NCBI GenBank assembly: GCA_947623455.1
Contig: OX392528.1
Span: forward strand, 51,850,322-51,914,321
Length of the DNA: 64,000 nucleotides
DNA from: Mimachlamys varia
Lineage: Eukaryota > Mollusca > Bivalvia > Pectinida > Pectinidae
Direction of reading: 5' to 3'
Shown here: piece after piece, positions 50,221 through 62,502 of the stretch
How the letters are laid out: the number at the start of each line of letters is the position of its first letter
Position numbering within the stretch: position 1 is the first letter of the stretch
Notes under the pieces: generated by a model
What the model saw: only the letters and a program-made list of their open reading frames with translations
Databases searched by the model: none
What the model was told of the DNA's origin: nothing
Made by a program: the position numbers and the translations under genes

Positions 50221-52255
50221 ATACAGAAAATTGATTATATGGGTTACATTGTCATTCAAATCAACTACTTTTAGATCAAGAGGGAAATGATATACTAAAA
50301 CCTAGTAGATATATCTTCTATACAAAAGAGAAAAAACGATTTTACTATATAGCAAGATGATACCATCGACCAAGGAAGACAATATAAGCACTTGTGAATG
50401 GTCTAGTTAATAGCCCTATAAACGATAGGCACGTGTTTCGCCACAGGAATGTCATAAAGAGTCTATTTTCTTATACAAAGTACATTTCCCGTCATTACGG
50501 GGGTACTTAAACACACGTGTCAGTAGAAACTGCGTTGAAAGTCTTCTCAGTTAACCCATGGAAACCTCTTCTATATTGTAGGAGTGGCCCGTGAAGCCAT
50601 CTAAGCATAGACTACAATGGCTGTATTGTAATAAGTAGGTTGTTCTGATTCGTTCTAGACAATTTACAGCACTCTTACACTGATCCGATTAATCCTAATA
50701 AATGATTCACCTATAAATAGTATAACGGCTATTATGGTAGATGATGTTATATAAAACTGTGTCGAAATTTGCCAGAGTTACCAAATCTCTGCAATTGTTA
50801 AGAATATATATATATGTTTCGTGTTGTTGTTTTTTATCATTCTCGTACCAAGTTTTCACTTCTTATATTGACGCAGTATTAGAAGCTAACACATAACGAA
50901 GTGAAACAGTGGTAAATATTTTAACGAGCAAGGGCTTGACTCGTTTCCACTTTCGTACCAATTATGTCTACCTTTACTACGTGCTAAACAGGAATAAAAA
51001 ACACCATTTATCCCAAAACGGAAGTCGTTAAGCAGCACGAGACAGGAAGTCAGACTGAAACAGCAGTTTTCCTTTAAACAGTATCGTACCACTTCGACTC
51101 ATATAACTTTTCTTAACCTAGATTAAACATTTGTCTATATTAAGCAAATTTTAAGAGAAAAGAGGTTGATGACTTTTCCTGTGTTTCGGAATTGAGAGGC
51201 ATTCATTCATGGTTCATTTGACCTCTGTTTACGCCGCCAGTCAAGGACTTTCTTTATGATGTTCGACCGGAAATTAAAGACAACACTAGGAAAGCTTCTT
51301 GTCTAATATAGGTTATTTCCATAATACAACAGCGCATTGTTAGGTGCGGCTCAAAGCAGCGACGGAAGTCAGAAGGCCGTTGGTGTGAGAGGAGGTACCA
51401 TTAGCCTTCGTTACTGACCATAGGTCGGTTAGGATATCCGTTAGGTAGAAATTAAAACCGATTCTAGATCACCGCAGAAATTCACTTACAGTCCATTATT
51501 ACATAGAGAATCTATTTCAACTACCAATGTGTTGCAATAAAACTCTACCTGGTTATGTACGAAAAATCAATAGCATGGTATAAAATGGGTTTCTAAATTT
51601 GAATTGGTCTAGTATCATTATCTTACAAAAGTTATTGAAATCGATATGATATCCCCGATTATGGGTCTAGAGATAGTTATGAGGTCTTCGTCTTACACAT
51701 TGAGATAGTTTTAATTCACAGATTGAAGATATACATATTCCCAGACACAAAAGCAAATTACGAATAACGATGTCTTAAAAATCATGAACGTCCTTCAAAA
51801 GAGTCCACGAGACAGATTAAACCGAGTTCCACATATACATTTACGACATGAGTTCTTAAAATATTCTACTCCAATACGACAAGGACGTGTAAACGTAAAT
51901 ATCCCTACCTTATCAAAGGAGACTGTTTTCGAGGGACAGTCAGTGTTTTATATGTAAATTGTTATCCAAAAGTATGCATGTAATTCAAATTTATTACGAT
52001 TCAGCTGTATAGTTTTATATCAAATATAACATTTTATGATTTGTGAGAATGCTAATATTGTTTATAGGTTTGTGCATGGCTAATTGTTTGACATATGAGT
52101 TGTATGACTGTTTATTCATGTCTAATTTTTTGTTGCCGCAATTGTTGTTTTATATTTACACTCTATAATTATATAGTTGTCCCTAACTGTTTGTTATAAG
52201 TACACCTGTTTGTTTTTATGACTCACATTAGTGTACGTGTTAATTATATTATCAA

Positions 52256-52470
52256 TGTGAAGCCTGAATTTCCTTGGATTTGATATGCATTTAATTTGCT
52301 TGTGGCGTCGATGAAACAGAAAAAAAACTACCCTACTAGAACGCATGGTCTTGTTTGCATTGTACTGTTTTAAGGGTGTTCATGTTAGTTTGTCTTGTGT
52401 TCATATTCTGCTAGAGTTTTATATCCATAATATGTTCAACTAACGGTTTTATTGACAATAAGGTATAACT
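52256..52470 (-). repeat. R1 copy, reverse, diverged (GPA2 intron 2)
   Basis: GTGGCGTCGATGAAACAGAA, TGTTCATATTCTGCTAGAG and GTTTTATTGACAATAAGG match the family in reverse order. Confidence 0.55.
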
Positions 52471-52545
52471 TTGTTTTACAATGGTTTTTTTCTTATTAAA
52501 ACTCTTATTACATATACTCATGATTACATTCTGGTTTATAAATAG

Positions 52546-52917
52546 TTTAGAGAGTACCGAAGCGTTAATTAACCATAACCCGAAAATCGATTAAACCAGG
52601 GGCAAATTATGAACAAAGAAAAGATCTACATGAAGACCCTTATACAAGTACAAGATTATAAGAACAGGTGTTCCGGAAGATTAAACGTCTTCTGCGTCAT
52701 CGACGACAACCGCTTTATAGATCTTGCTCACATCCAAGTAAACATAAAGTCCTCAAATGAGAACCATCATTGTTTATCACAACAAGTAAACAAACAAATG
52801 AGCATACTCAAAATTGCCCATCCTCGTATCACTTGAAAATACAGAATATTTCTCGATGAGGCAAGGATGGTGACCATAAAACTTGCCCATAATTCTGATC
52901 AACCTGTTTTATACCTG
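52546..52917 (+). repeat. R1 copy, full length (GPA2 intron 2)
   Basis: Keeps both ends (GAGAGTACCGAAGCGTTAA to ACTTGCCCATAATTCTGATC). 75 bases from the preceding reverse copy. Confidence 0.8.
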
Positions 52918-52960
52918 TAACCTTTATGTGATATATCTAAACAAAAACAACACACACACA

Positions 52961-53114
52961 ACGAGAGAATTCCGAAGAGTCAACAAAAATCGATTTAAAC
53001 AGGGGAAAATATGGAAACAGGAAAGTTTTACAAGAAGACCCTTGATAAAATACAAGCAAATAAGACCAGGTGTTCAGGAGGAGCAAGCCTCTTCTGTTTT
53101 ATCGACGAAACCTA
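52961..53114 (+). repeat. R1 copy, 5' half (GPA2 intron 2)
   Basis: ACGAGAGAATTCCGAAGAGTC to CTTCTGTTTTATCGACG. Third R1 copy in 860 bases; ends about 80 bases before exon 3. Confidence 0.75.
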
Positions 53115-53192
53115 TCTTACTCATTGTTACATTCTGGTATGTAATCATCCATTAAATGATTTATCTAATATTTGTTTTACTTTTGGTTTCAG

Positions 53193-53285
53193 ATAACAGT
53201 ACACGTACGCTGTATCGACGGAATTAGAGAAGTGGTTTTTAAATCAGCAAAAAAATGTGCCTGTTCAATATGCCGGCAAGGATGA
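53193..53285 (+). CDS. GPHA2: GPA2 coding exon 3: C-terminal CxCxxC and stop
   Basis: Thirty codons plus TGA. The peptide begins ITVHVRCIDG, contains FKSA, and ends KKCACSICRQG. It supplies the last four cysteines, with the CxCxxC spacing that closes the cystine knot. The acceptor is tttcag at 53187-53192. The phase-0 junction follows ...ETYD of exon 2, the position where related alpha subunits also have an intron. A divergent R1 repeat copy (52961-53114) ends only about 80 bases before this exon. Confidence 0.93.
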   Translation: MTVHVRCIDGIREVVFKSAKKCACSICRQG

Positions 53286-54008
53286 TGACGTCAATGGGAA
53301 CATTGTGCGCACGCAGGCTTAGCCAGGACATGTGACTGATATCTGTGATCTCCGACCCGCGAATATTCTATTTTTACTCAAATGCATATTTTAGACAAAA
53401 AGGCATTTGTAAAATTATATTTCTAGTAATAATCTGCGTAGTGTTGCTAATACAGAAGGATGACTTGAAAAGAGAATATATCAAGATGTGAAATGCAAAA
53501 ATGAATGACAATGTGTTTTATTTGAAAGAATTAGAGGAGTTCCGATAAACTGTTTGACGCAGTTTAATGTGTCAAGAAAGAGTTTTATATGAATGAATGG
53601 ACAAAACAGGGATCAAAATCTATTCTTGATATCACAATGTGGTGTTTCTGAAATTTTTCTTTTTAAAGTATCTCTTTCAATGATTGATATATGTTTCAAA
53701 CATAATCATATGGAGCTTTAAGTAGTTTGGCCAAACCAGCCTAAAACAGAGAGCTTAAGACTTGCTTTATCAAGCTTCCAGGATGGTGACATAAATAGCT
53801 TCAAAGGGAGAATTACAAGAATGTTCCCATTAGCTTACGAAGGACGACTGGTTAGGAGGAACTGGAAACTGCGCATTGATGTGTGCGCAAGAAACAACAA
53901 AATCTTGTACATTTTTACATTCATCTGCTCATGACCATTTTTCCATTATATTTAATGTTATTTTGATCTGTTACTAAGTTATAGTACTACATGTATATTT
54001 TTTGAAAT

Positions 54009-54014
54009 AATAAA
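54009..54014 (+). terminator. Candidate GPA2 polyadenylation signal
   Basis: First AATAAA downstream of the GPA2 stop codon, 724 bases after it. A second AATAAA lies at 54142-54147. Either could end the transcript. In AT-rich DNA such hexamers also occur by chance. Confidence 0.3.
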
Positions 54015-55413
54015 ATAATCTTTCGCATTTCAAATCTTGTTAAATTGAATTCAAAACACTGCGCACTTTTGTTTTATAAAGTATATAGTTATTATTTACA
54101 CTCCATGAACCTTCGCTATATACGCATTCCTTTGTTTTTATAATAAAGGATTTCTAGTATTTATGGCTTCCAAAGATTTACATTCGACTGCATCGAGAGC
54201 CTTTATATGTTAGTCCGAACATTTTTTATATATAAATTCGAAACAATTTTGTAATGTGCAATAATATAATGTAATGTGCATTAACATGACTAATGTCGAG
54301 GAAAATAACTGGCTTTCATTTCCGAAAAGACCAAAATGAAGAAATTATTGCGGCTAATGAGGATCCCGCACGAACAAGAACCATCAAACCTTGAAACCGC
54401 AATTCGCTTGCTGGTTTTTCCTGTCACCATATCCGGAGTGTTGTTCGTACAGGTTTACACATACCGTCACCGGAAACCATTACAGATTTTCATGTTAAGA
54501 TTATAAAAGGAATCTTTTAAAAACGGAAACACCTTGTTTTACAATCATCTGGTATTATTAAAAATAAATCAAAATGTCATTTCCTAGAAAGAACGTAATA
54601 TTTTGGACCTGCTTCTTTAAACGATTATTTCTAGTTATTTGTTATCATACAGATACAGACTCATGTATATGTTTTATGAAAATCATGTTCACACCATTGC
54701 CCATGAGGCATAAGCTAATATAAATCGAATTACTAAACTAAAAACGTATGATATATGTAAAATAATAATTTGAAACTATTTTCTTTAATAATGATTTAAC
54801 TTAGTCACCATCTTTACACTATGCGAACTTGGAGCAAAGATGGTGCTAAACCAGAAACTGTTTTAAATCATTGCAACTGGTATCATAAACAGTACGTATA
54901 GCAGATTATTATACTCGTAAAATGTGCCGTTTACCGATGGTTTTGGAAAAAAATATTTTGGTAAAAAGAACAGATACATAGTGAGTGTCATAAAACCAAT
55001 GCTTTATTTGTACTTTGGTCCGAATGGCACAGTCCTAGTTCCCTTTTAAAATCTGAAATTATAAACCATGATTTTTAAGACAATAATCAGTTATGTCTTA
55101 TATCATACAAAAATAAAGAATGAAGGACGTCGGACAAAAGCTTATTGCATAATAACGTTCGCTGTTGAAAAATATGTTTCCAAAGGGACAAACTAGCCAC
55201 ACAAACAAACTCCTGGTAACTTACGACTGTAGAGTCTTCTCTGTAATATTCACTTCTTGATAGATATATCTAGATTATTGAATCCGATATTTACTCAGGA
55301 GAGTGTAGAGGAAATAATCAAATGTGAAATATATTGCACCTTACGTAATGTGCAAATTTTAACTTTTTACTTTAAAGCTTAAGACTTCCCGTCAATTATT
55401 ATTTTATAAACAT

Positions 55414-55705
55414 TTCAGAGAAGACCGAAGCATCGAGAAAACCACAATCCAAACTATACATTTATTAGTATTGTGATAAAAAAATAACAAAAGAAAGAGT
55501 CACAAAGTTAACCCTGAGAAAAACAAAAGAATAAGATGAGGTATAAAAGTAAATCTAAGAAATATCACGCCCTCAAAGCGAGAGATGAAGTATTTTTTCA
55601 AACATGACAACACTGATTAGCATAATCAAACACATCTAATTTCATATCACAAAAGGATACGGCAAATATCTAGGATACCGTGATGGTGACCATAAAACAT
55701 AACCG
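55414..55705 (+). repeat. R1 copy, diverged
   Basis: AGAGAAGACCGAAGCATCG through GATGGTGACCATAAAAC. The central part is shortened. Confidence 0.65.
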
Positions 55706-55726
55706 TATTTGATGGGATTTAATATG

Positions 55727-55966
55727 ATGCATCAGTTCTCACTTTGAGGACGTGACATTTACTTGGATGTAACCTAGATGTATATGGCGGTTGTTGCCGA
55801 TGAAGCAGAAAAATCTTACTCTTCCGGATCTTATGGTCTTACTCCCTTGTACTCATTCTATGGTTTCCGTGCAAACATTTCCTTTGTTCGTAATAGCACT
55901 CGCCTTTAATCGATTTTCAGGTCTGATTATGGATCTGTTGAGACTTCGAAATTCTCTTATTTTTAT
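55727..55966 (-). repeat. R1 copy, reverse, inverted pair with preceding copy
   Basis: Starts about 20 bases after the forward copy. CACTTTGAGGACGTGACATT, GGTTGTTGCCGATGAAGCAG and GAGACTTCGAAATTCTC are preserved. Confidence 0.7.
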
Positions 55967-56090
55967 TTCCTTTCTGTAGCTTAAGAGAGATGGCCATATT
56001 GGTCTTCCTCTCTGGGATTGCACGACGCCAGTATCTAAAGCTCCTATAGAGACTAACCTTCAAATGGAATTACAGAAACGTTACCTCTGT

Positions 56091-56315
56091 CTTTTGAGAA
56101 CGTGATGTTTCATAGGATGTGACAAAGATTTACATGGCGGGTGTCGTCGAGGAAGCAGAAGACGCTTACTCTCTCAGAACACCTGGCCTTATTCTCTTCT
56201 GCTTTTTACGAGAGTCTCCATGTAAATCGTTCTTTTGTTCATATTTTGTCTCCAGTTTAATCAATTTTGGGTTCAGATTATGGTTTTATTGACGCTTTGG
56301 TATTCTCTGATTTTG
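56091..56315 (-). repeat. R1 copy, reverse, well conserved
   Basis: ATTTACATGGCGGGTGTCGT to TTGACGCTTTGGTATTCTC. The recurring frame is disturbed by a small insertion near CTTTTTACG. Confidence 0.8.
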
Positions 56316-56508
56316 TTTGCACCACTTGATTAGAACCAAATCTAGATAGGAACACTGGCCCAAAGCTTAATGAACGACCCATAGGGTCAAGAAATTATCT
56401 CACTAAGTTTTCCCCATAGGAAAGCGTTACCGAAGTTAAGGAAACAATTCTAAAGTTACGGAATTTTCCTTAATGTCTTCATTGAGTTAAAAGAATTTCA
56501 TTTAGAAA

Positions 56509-56622
56509 AGGAGAGTCCTATGAGGACGAAAAAGCTGTATGGTGTAGTTTAATTCATTTTTTCGACATACTGTATCTATTACTAAATTTAAAAGGTGCAG
56601 CATAAGGGTTTTACGTCATCTT
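56509..56622 (+). repeat. R2 copy, truncated inside the hammerhead
   Basis: Starts at GAGAGTCCTATGAGGACGAA, so the first catalytic box is gone. Continues through TTCGACATACTGTATC to TTTACGTCATCTTC. Confidence 0.65.
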
Positions 56623-56979
56623 CATAAACTGGGCCTGATGTACTACAAATTACACCCATTACCACAAGAATTTCGGTATGGAAGCAGATTAAGGATGATA
56701 TGGCCTATAAACCAAATAAGAGGTAGATTTCCCGACTAAACTGCATGCTGATAGCACATACTAATGCAAGCCCTATTGTGACTACAGTAACAAGTACTGC
56801 TTTCCCCAAGTAATGTGATTTTATTGAACAACTGCTAGAGATCATCGTAGCACCTGCCATGGGGAATCTATCAGACATCAGTATGAGGATTTCACTTGTG
56901 TAAGATGAACCCCTTATTAGTGGTCGATAAAGCGTTGTATAAACGATTTCACAACTATGATCGAGCAGGCCCTAACATA

Positions 56980-57146
56980 CAGTCGAACGTCGTTATCTCG
57001 AAGTCGACAGGGTCACTAATAACATCGAGTTATCCGAGTTTTCGAGTTATGTGAATTTGAATATTTAGTGTTTAGGCTGGCAGGGGCTGACAAACTACTT
57101 CGAGTTAAACGGGGTCTTCGAGTTAGACGAATTCGAGATTCGACTG
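56980..57146. mobile_element. pogo/Tigger-like MITE, ~167 bp
   Basis: Ends CAGTCGAACGTCGTTATC and GAATTCGAGATTCGACTG are inverted repeats, and internal CGAGTTA motifs recur. A TA precedes the left end. Short and non-coding. Confidence 0.65.
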
Positions 57147-58334
57147 TTTTTTTTTAGATACAATAAATGATTTAATCTTTAAATTTTTGTATGAAAATTA
57201 TTTTTATGGGATGGCATTGTTGTTAAATTTCATGTTGATACAGTTTACGTATGACCGAATATGCCTGCATGGACATTGATCAAATACCGTTCAATCTGTC
57301 ATACTTACACCCTTAAGTATAATGTCAGAATTAACAAAAAATTCTATGATATTTGATATTTTCTAAACATAAGTGCTTGATCTTTAAGTGTAAAATAGAT
57401 TCCTAGCATAGCCTAACGTCCCCAAAATGTTTGTTTCTATCTATTCATATTGTCTCCTGTAATTTCTCTGTCACCCAAATTGTTTTCGAATCGACAGTAT
57501 ACTCCCATTTGGTAGCAGTTCAATGCTTATAAACCTAGGTCTATATGTTTGGTTGATCTAATTAACCTAATGTATCAATAATTCAGTCGTTTTATTCAGT
57601 GTTTCCTAATAAAGGATCAGGTTTCTTATCGTGATATCAACTATTGGTATAAAATGTGGTTCATATCGTAACAGTCCAATCATTTTGTGCTTTTGATATC
57701 AAACCATGGTACCGAATTTAAAAAGAAAAACACCTTAATGGTCGACTGAAATATATGTGTTTTATATCATACAGAGGTCATGTGATTGGCGCTTGACGAT
57801 GCAGATCTTGCAAAATGCTCTATAACTATTGTGTGTAAAGTATATTAGATATGTCATGTACCTGTGAATATTTCCCCGGAGACAAGATAGTGTACCGAAT
57901 GAAACTTTATATTTATAATTTATTTATTATAATCCTACTTTCGCTTTGTGGGCAATAACACAGTGCTGTGATAGTTACCATTGGAATTCCTAATAGACTT
58001 ATACCATTTGAAGAGTTTGAATAGTGTAATATACATAAATATTACATATATCAATGAGGCTACAAATAACAATATTTGTTTACGTACAAACATTGTCGCT
58101 ATAGCATCTTGCACTCAAAGTGTTGCAGCAATGTTTTGTTTAAACTAGGGCTGCAATTGTCATTCTAATGCTATCAAGTGCTAAGCTTGGATCCCTCTCT
58201 TACAAGTACGGGTTAATTTAGATATAGATCATGATAAAAACATAAGTCAAAATGGGGATGTTACATTCAATACATGTTAATCTCAAGTATATATTATCCA
58301 CTGCGTTTTCCTTATCACTTCTAATACACTTTCT

Positions 58335-58545
58335 AAAAATAAATAAGAGAATACCGAAGCGTAAACAAAATCATAATCCAAACTCAAAATCGATTAAACT
58401 AGGGGCAAAATATGAACAAAGGAAAGATTTACATGGAGACTCTTATAAAAGTACAAGAGAATACTACCAGCTGTTCTGGAAGAGTAAGCGTCTTCAGCTT
58501 CATCGACGACACCCGCCATGTAAATCTTTGACACATCCAAGTAAA
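58335..58545 (+). repeat. R1 copy, well conserved, 3' truncated
   Basis: Close to consensus from AAGAGAATACCGAAGCG to ACACATCCAAGTAAA. Confidence 0.85.
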
Positions 58546-58621
58546 TAATTCAATGATTATTATCTCATTGAGATGTACAAAAATTAACATGATGCATTGG
58601 TCACGAAAAGCAAAATAGAAA

Positions 58622-58774
58622 TAAAAAACAGAAGTACCAATGCATCAGCAAAACATTAATCAGAATTAAAAACTAATTAAACTGGAGCAAAAAATGAGCA
58701 AAGAAAATATGTACATGGAGACATCCGTAAAAGTACAGGATAATCAGACCAGGTGTTCCGGAAGAGTAAGCGTC
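58622..58774 (+). repeat. R1 half copy ending at AGTAAGCGTC
   Basis: Direct repeat of the preceding copy. It stops at the same internal point (GAAGAGTAAGCGTC) as the nested copy at 63220-63370. Confidence 0.75.
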
Positions 58775-59102
58775 CTTAATACTAATGCTATTGTTATAAA
58801 AATCGTTATGTAAAACCAATAACCAATAATAACAAGGAATATGTGTACGCCTGTGGTAATCGTGACGGTTGGAAAAGAGTGACTCGTTACAGAATCTGTC
58901 TTGTTTGTAGACATCGAAATTTTGTTCTGCAACATGTATCGTACATGTAACTGAACCAATCAATATTGCACTAAAGTTAAATACCGATTAATCATTATTT
59001 TGACCGTTCACCTATTTGTCATAGGAAAACCTGTTTTTGCTGACACTGTGGTGAAAAAAATGTACTTTTGTTTTCTTTTTCTTGTTTTTTTCTTGTTCTA
59101 TA

Positions 59103-59264
59103 AAGAAAAATATAGAATACCAAAGCGTCAACAAAACCATCATCTGAACTAAAAAAAATTAAACCAGGGCAAAACAAACCAAAAGAAAGGTTTGGAGACC
59201 CTTGTAAAAGTGCAAGAGAATAAGTTAGCGACTATTGCTTCATCGACGACATAAGCCAGGTAAC
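59103..59264 (+). repeat. R1 copy, internally deleted
   Basis: TAGAATACCAAAGCGTCAAC to CTTCATCGACGACATAAGCC, with the CCAGGTGTTCCGG part lost. Confidence 0.7.
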
Positions 59265-59351
59265 TTCTGGCCAAATATCGTACGTATGTTCATCTGACGG
59301 ATACGGTTTTCCCTCATATCTCGCCATGATGGATAGTGGTTGCCAATGTAA

Positions 59352-59433
59352 GAAAGCTATGTAAGAAAAATCTATCTTACATAGCATTTCACGCGACGTG
59401 ACGTCATAATGGCTCAACAATGACGTGACGTCA
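59352..59433. promoter_or_regulatory. 11-bp perfect stem followed by two CRE palindromes
   Basis: GCTATGTAAGA and TCTTACATAGC form a perfect stem with an 8-base loop. TGACGTCA follows at 59399-59406 and 59426-59433. No gene start is recognised beside it. Confidence 0.3.
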
Positions 59434-59702
59434 CGAATACGGTAAACTCTGATGCCGGAAAGGGAAAACGACGGCGTGATACAATTAAAACCTTTCACAA
59501 AATTTTAACCATAAACACCAGGAAGAGGAAATAAATTTTTCTGAGCAAACATTGTTTACAAATAAAGGGGATGCTTAAACTCGCTGTCTAATTCGTTTTC
59601 GTCAAAAAAGCTCAAGGAAAAAGTTGAAATTTCAAAATGGTAGCCTGTTTAAACATAGTTTCATGGTTTTTGACCTTATTCGGGTAGTTGATGTGAGAGA
59701 AA

Positions 59703-59859
59703 AAGACTCTTTCATTATGTGTGTATGTAGGATAGGGATATTCCACCCTCAGGATCACAAAATGTGGTAAAACCCTCGGCAAGCCTCGGGTTTCACCACA
59801 TTCTGTGACCACTCGGGTGGAATATCCCTATCCTACATATACGCATATGAAAGAGTCTT
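59703..59859. repeat. 157-bp hairpin (long imperfect palindrome)
   Basis: The left arm AAGACTCTTTCAT...GGATAGGGATATTCCACC pairs with the right arm GGTGGAATATCCCTATCC...AAGAGTCTT. The centre is CCTCGGCAAGCCTCGG. Arms are about 75 bases with few mismatches. It could be a foldback MITE or a transcribed hairpin. Confidence 0.8.
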
Positions 59860-59948
59860 ATATTCCCTCTACTTTGTGATTGATAACCACATACATTTGA
59901 GTGTGAAAGGCAAATTTGAAAGCAAAAATCAAGTGAAGTATTGTTAAT

Positions 59949-60085
59949 AAAAAAACCCAGAGAATACCAAATTGGCAACAAAAGCATAATCTCAACTCAA
60001 AATATAATCAAATACGGGCCAAATTTGAGCAAAGGAAAGATCTATATGGACACGTTTAAACAAGAGAATAAGACCAGGTATTTCG
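59949..60085 (+). repeat. R1 copy, short
   Basis: CAGAGAATACCAAATTGGC to GAATAAGACCAGGTATTTCG. Confidence 0.7.
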
Positions 60086-60590
60086 TTATCTGATGTTCTC
60101 TTAATTTAAGCCACAGACGACCGGTATTAGTTGAAGATTCGCAGAAAAATAACTCAGATACAATTTTGGAGGTAAACAAAACACTAATGCGGACTAACGT
60201 TAATGAATGACAAAAAAGGCGGAAAACGTAAAAAAACGATTGTACTTTTACTACGTATATTTGCAGCGCAAACCTGAACCGATTACCTAGACTTGCCCAA
60301 GTCCAAATTCAGAACATGGACTAATATATTAATACAGCTTGTACTCAATTCACCTAAACCAGTTTTAATCGAAAAAGCGATAAACTTTATTAGTCGCAAC
60401 ATGATATTAACATTCTGAAACGTGTTTATTCCAGCGCACTCACATCAAAGCGCATCAACCAAATTTAACACATAAGCAGAGTTATGCACTCACATTATTT
60501 CGTGTAGAAAGCAATATACAAAAACTGTCATAAGCGCTGCCTTTCAGCGCAAAAATCGCTAAACAAAGATAATGCACAAATGCCTGTATA

Positions 60591-60757
60591 TACATTAGTT
60601 TAGAAATATTGGATTCCCACATTTTGGCCCCTAGCATCACTGAAGAGTCCAATGAGGACAAAACAGGTTTATGGTTCAGTTTAATTAATTTTTTCGGCAT
60701 ACTGTATCTATTACTTAATTGAAAAGGTGCAGCACATGTGTGTGTTACGTCATCTTT
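60591..60757 (+). repeat. R2 copy, 5'-truncated
   Basis: Begins TACATTAGTTTAGAAAT and ends GTGTGTTACGTCATCTTT, the common 3' end of the family. Includes the hammerhead at 60634-60677. Confidence 0.7.
60634..60677 (+). ncRNA. Hammerhead motif, degenerate
   Basis: GCATCA, CTGAAGA and a paired helix II (GTCC/GGAC) are present. The second box reads AAAAC, so G12 is changed, and the 3' strand of helix I is eroded (ATGGTTC). Confidence 0.55.
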
Positions 60758-62502
60758 GGAACAAACAGTGAATCACCATAAAGAAAAACGGCTTGGGAAA
60801 GGTCCTTCGGGGAACCTTAAGAAAATAACTCAATTTCAGGTAAGAGATTATTGTTTATATAGGGAGCAGAAAATGATATAGGTGTTTACTTAGAATACTT
60901 TGTGCACGTTCAGTTGTGAAATTGAGGCTTGCTCTTATAGAGTCAAAGTTAGTTTAACTTATTTAGTTTCTGTTTAACCAACACTTATTAAATTCTACAT
61001 GTTTTTATCATCATCAATATGCAATTTTGTTCAAGTGAATGACAGTGGTAGATTTCCTGACAACAATTTCAATAATGAAATAGACATATCTGAAATATTG
61101 ATAGGAAGCAACGCTTTGAGATGTCATGTATTTATGAATATATATTTTGCAAAGATATTTACTTTTTTGCCGTAGGTAAGAAAAATAACTTCCTGGTTCG
61201 ATTTTGTTTTCTTCTTCTGTTAATATAAGTCTTATTGTATTAAAAATATATATGAAAGCTATAGTTTTTTTTTTCAAGTCACATCTCCGGAAATACATTA
61301 CAATAAGGCTAACAACTTGAAGGACCAGGATTGTTCCGCATCTTTTACATCGAGAATATATTATATCAAACAATTAATAGCTCGTAAGTACTGAGTGGGC
61401 GATAAGTTGGGTGAAATAGTGGGAGGTTATCCAACACTTTTATAACCTTGTAATGTTATATCTTTACACCTACGAGGATTATTGGGGGCAATTTCATCTC
61501 GGTATTACCTTTCTGCTCTATTAACGATTTCATTATGGAGTACGCCAGAGGTCATATTGCAAATATTCCGTTAGATATTTTACCTCCGTATTCATATATG
61601 AAATAAAATGACAGGTACCATTAACCTGGATTAGAATGTCAAAGAAATATACGTACACAAGGGAGAGCAACTCATGCTGGGAATTCCAGATCGTGATTTC
61701 TGGTGAAACTGCAGGAAATCTCTAGGGATAAAAAACCTATCCCTTTACCAGTACCATAGTGACAATGTGTGGGATGTGTATCCCTTGTAGGCACAGTGTC
61801 TATATTACAGCGAGGCGATCAGCTCTTTAATATTAAAAAACCCTTACTTCCTCGCTAATTTGTCCAAAATTAATTGAGCCTAGATTGCCATTAATGAGCT
61901 TACCCATTCATGAAATAGCATAAACAGTAGTGCAGGTCGATGAAAAGTAGATGTATCGAATATCGATCGGTTTGGGGCAATACTCCGCATAGGACAGATA
62001 CTTGAGTTCAATATAAAGCCAACCCGCATTACACCAGAGCAAGCGACAAGATATCAAAAGTTGAAGAACATAATGGCTTTATCGAAGCATTTTCATCAAC
62101 AGTTTAGGAGATATTTTGCGATTTTCCGTTTTCTTCCAATGAAATTATTGAATGTCGTCCCTGTTATTTCTGTTAGATAGTAATCAATCTGGATTTAATA
62201 ATCTAAAGCATTGTAGTACAATGAAATCGAATTTCAGCAGGAGCAATGGGATAATAATGATTTCAAATCCGATTTAACATTCGTTTTCAAAAATCGCGAT
62301 TTTCCTGTGTAGTATTTGGAAATTTGAATAGTTTCAGAATTTCAGAAAAAAAAAAGGGTTTTAATCTAAGAATTTCATTTTATACCTGATCTGTTTGAAA
62401 TCGAAATAAGCGTTACTTTTTAAATTCATAACGATAGATATTTTTTTAATTCTACTGCAATTGTAAAATGGCTCGCTTTTAACTTCCGTTAATCATTGCT
62501 GA

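Larger units (their letters stand above)
49165..53192 (+). other. GPA2 intron 2 (4.0 kb)
   Basis: Contains four R1 copies (49951-50220, 52256-52470, 52546-52917, 52961-53114). The last three are packed into 860 bases, ending about 80 bases before exon 3. The stretch 50.2-52.2 kb shows no gene or recognised repeat. Confidence 0.85.
21709..53285 (+). other. GPHA2: GPA2 gene (thyrostimulin alpha subunit), coding span including introns
   Basis: Three exons join into one 143-residue reading frame. Residues 1-20 are a basic leader (three arginines at 15-17), about 21-42 are hydrophobic (signal peptide, likely cut after TYS), and the mature part begins RHSWERPGC. The mature part has ten cysteines (51, 65, 75, 79, 105, 106, 120, 135, 137, 140), including the cystine-knot signatures CRGFC (CxGxC) and CACSIC (CxCxxC). 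The blocks IPDC, TTNACRGFC, ITSRSECC and FKSA are typical of GPA2. One N-glycosylation sequon, N69-V-T, is visible. By family knowledge GPA2 is secreted and pairs with GPB5 to act on an LGR-type glycoprotein hormone receptor. Introns are 27,117 and 4,028 bp, in phase 1 and phase 0. The three-exon layout resembles other glycoprotein hormone alpha genes. The identification is strong; expression and partner are not visible. Confidence 0.93.
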
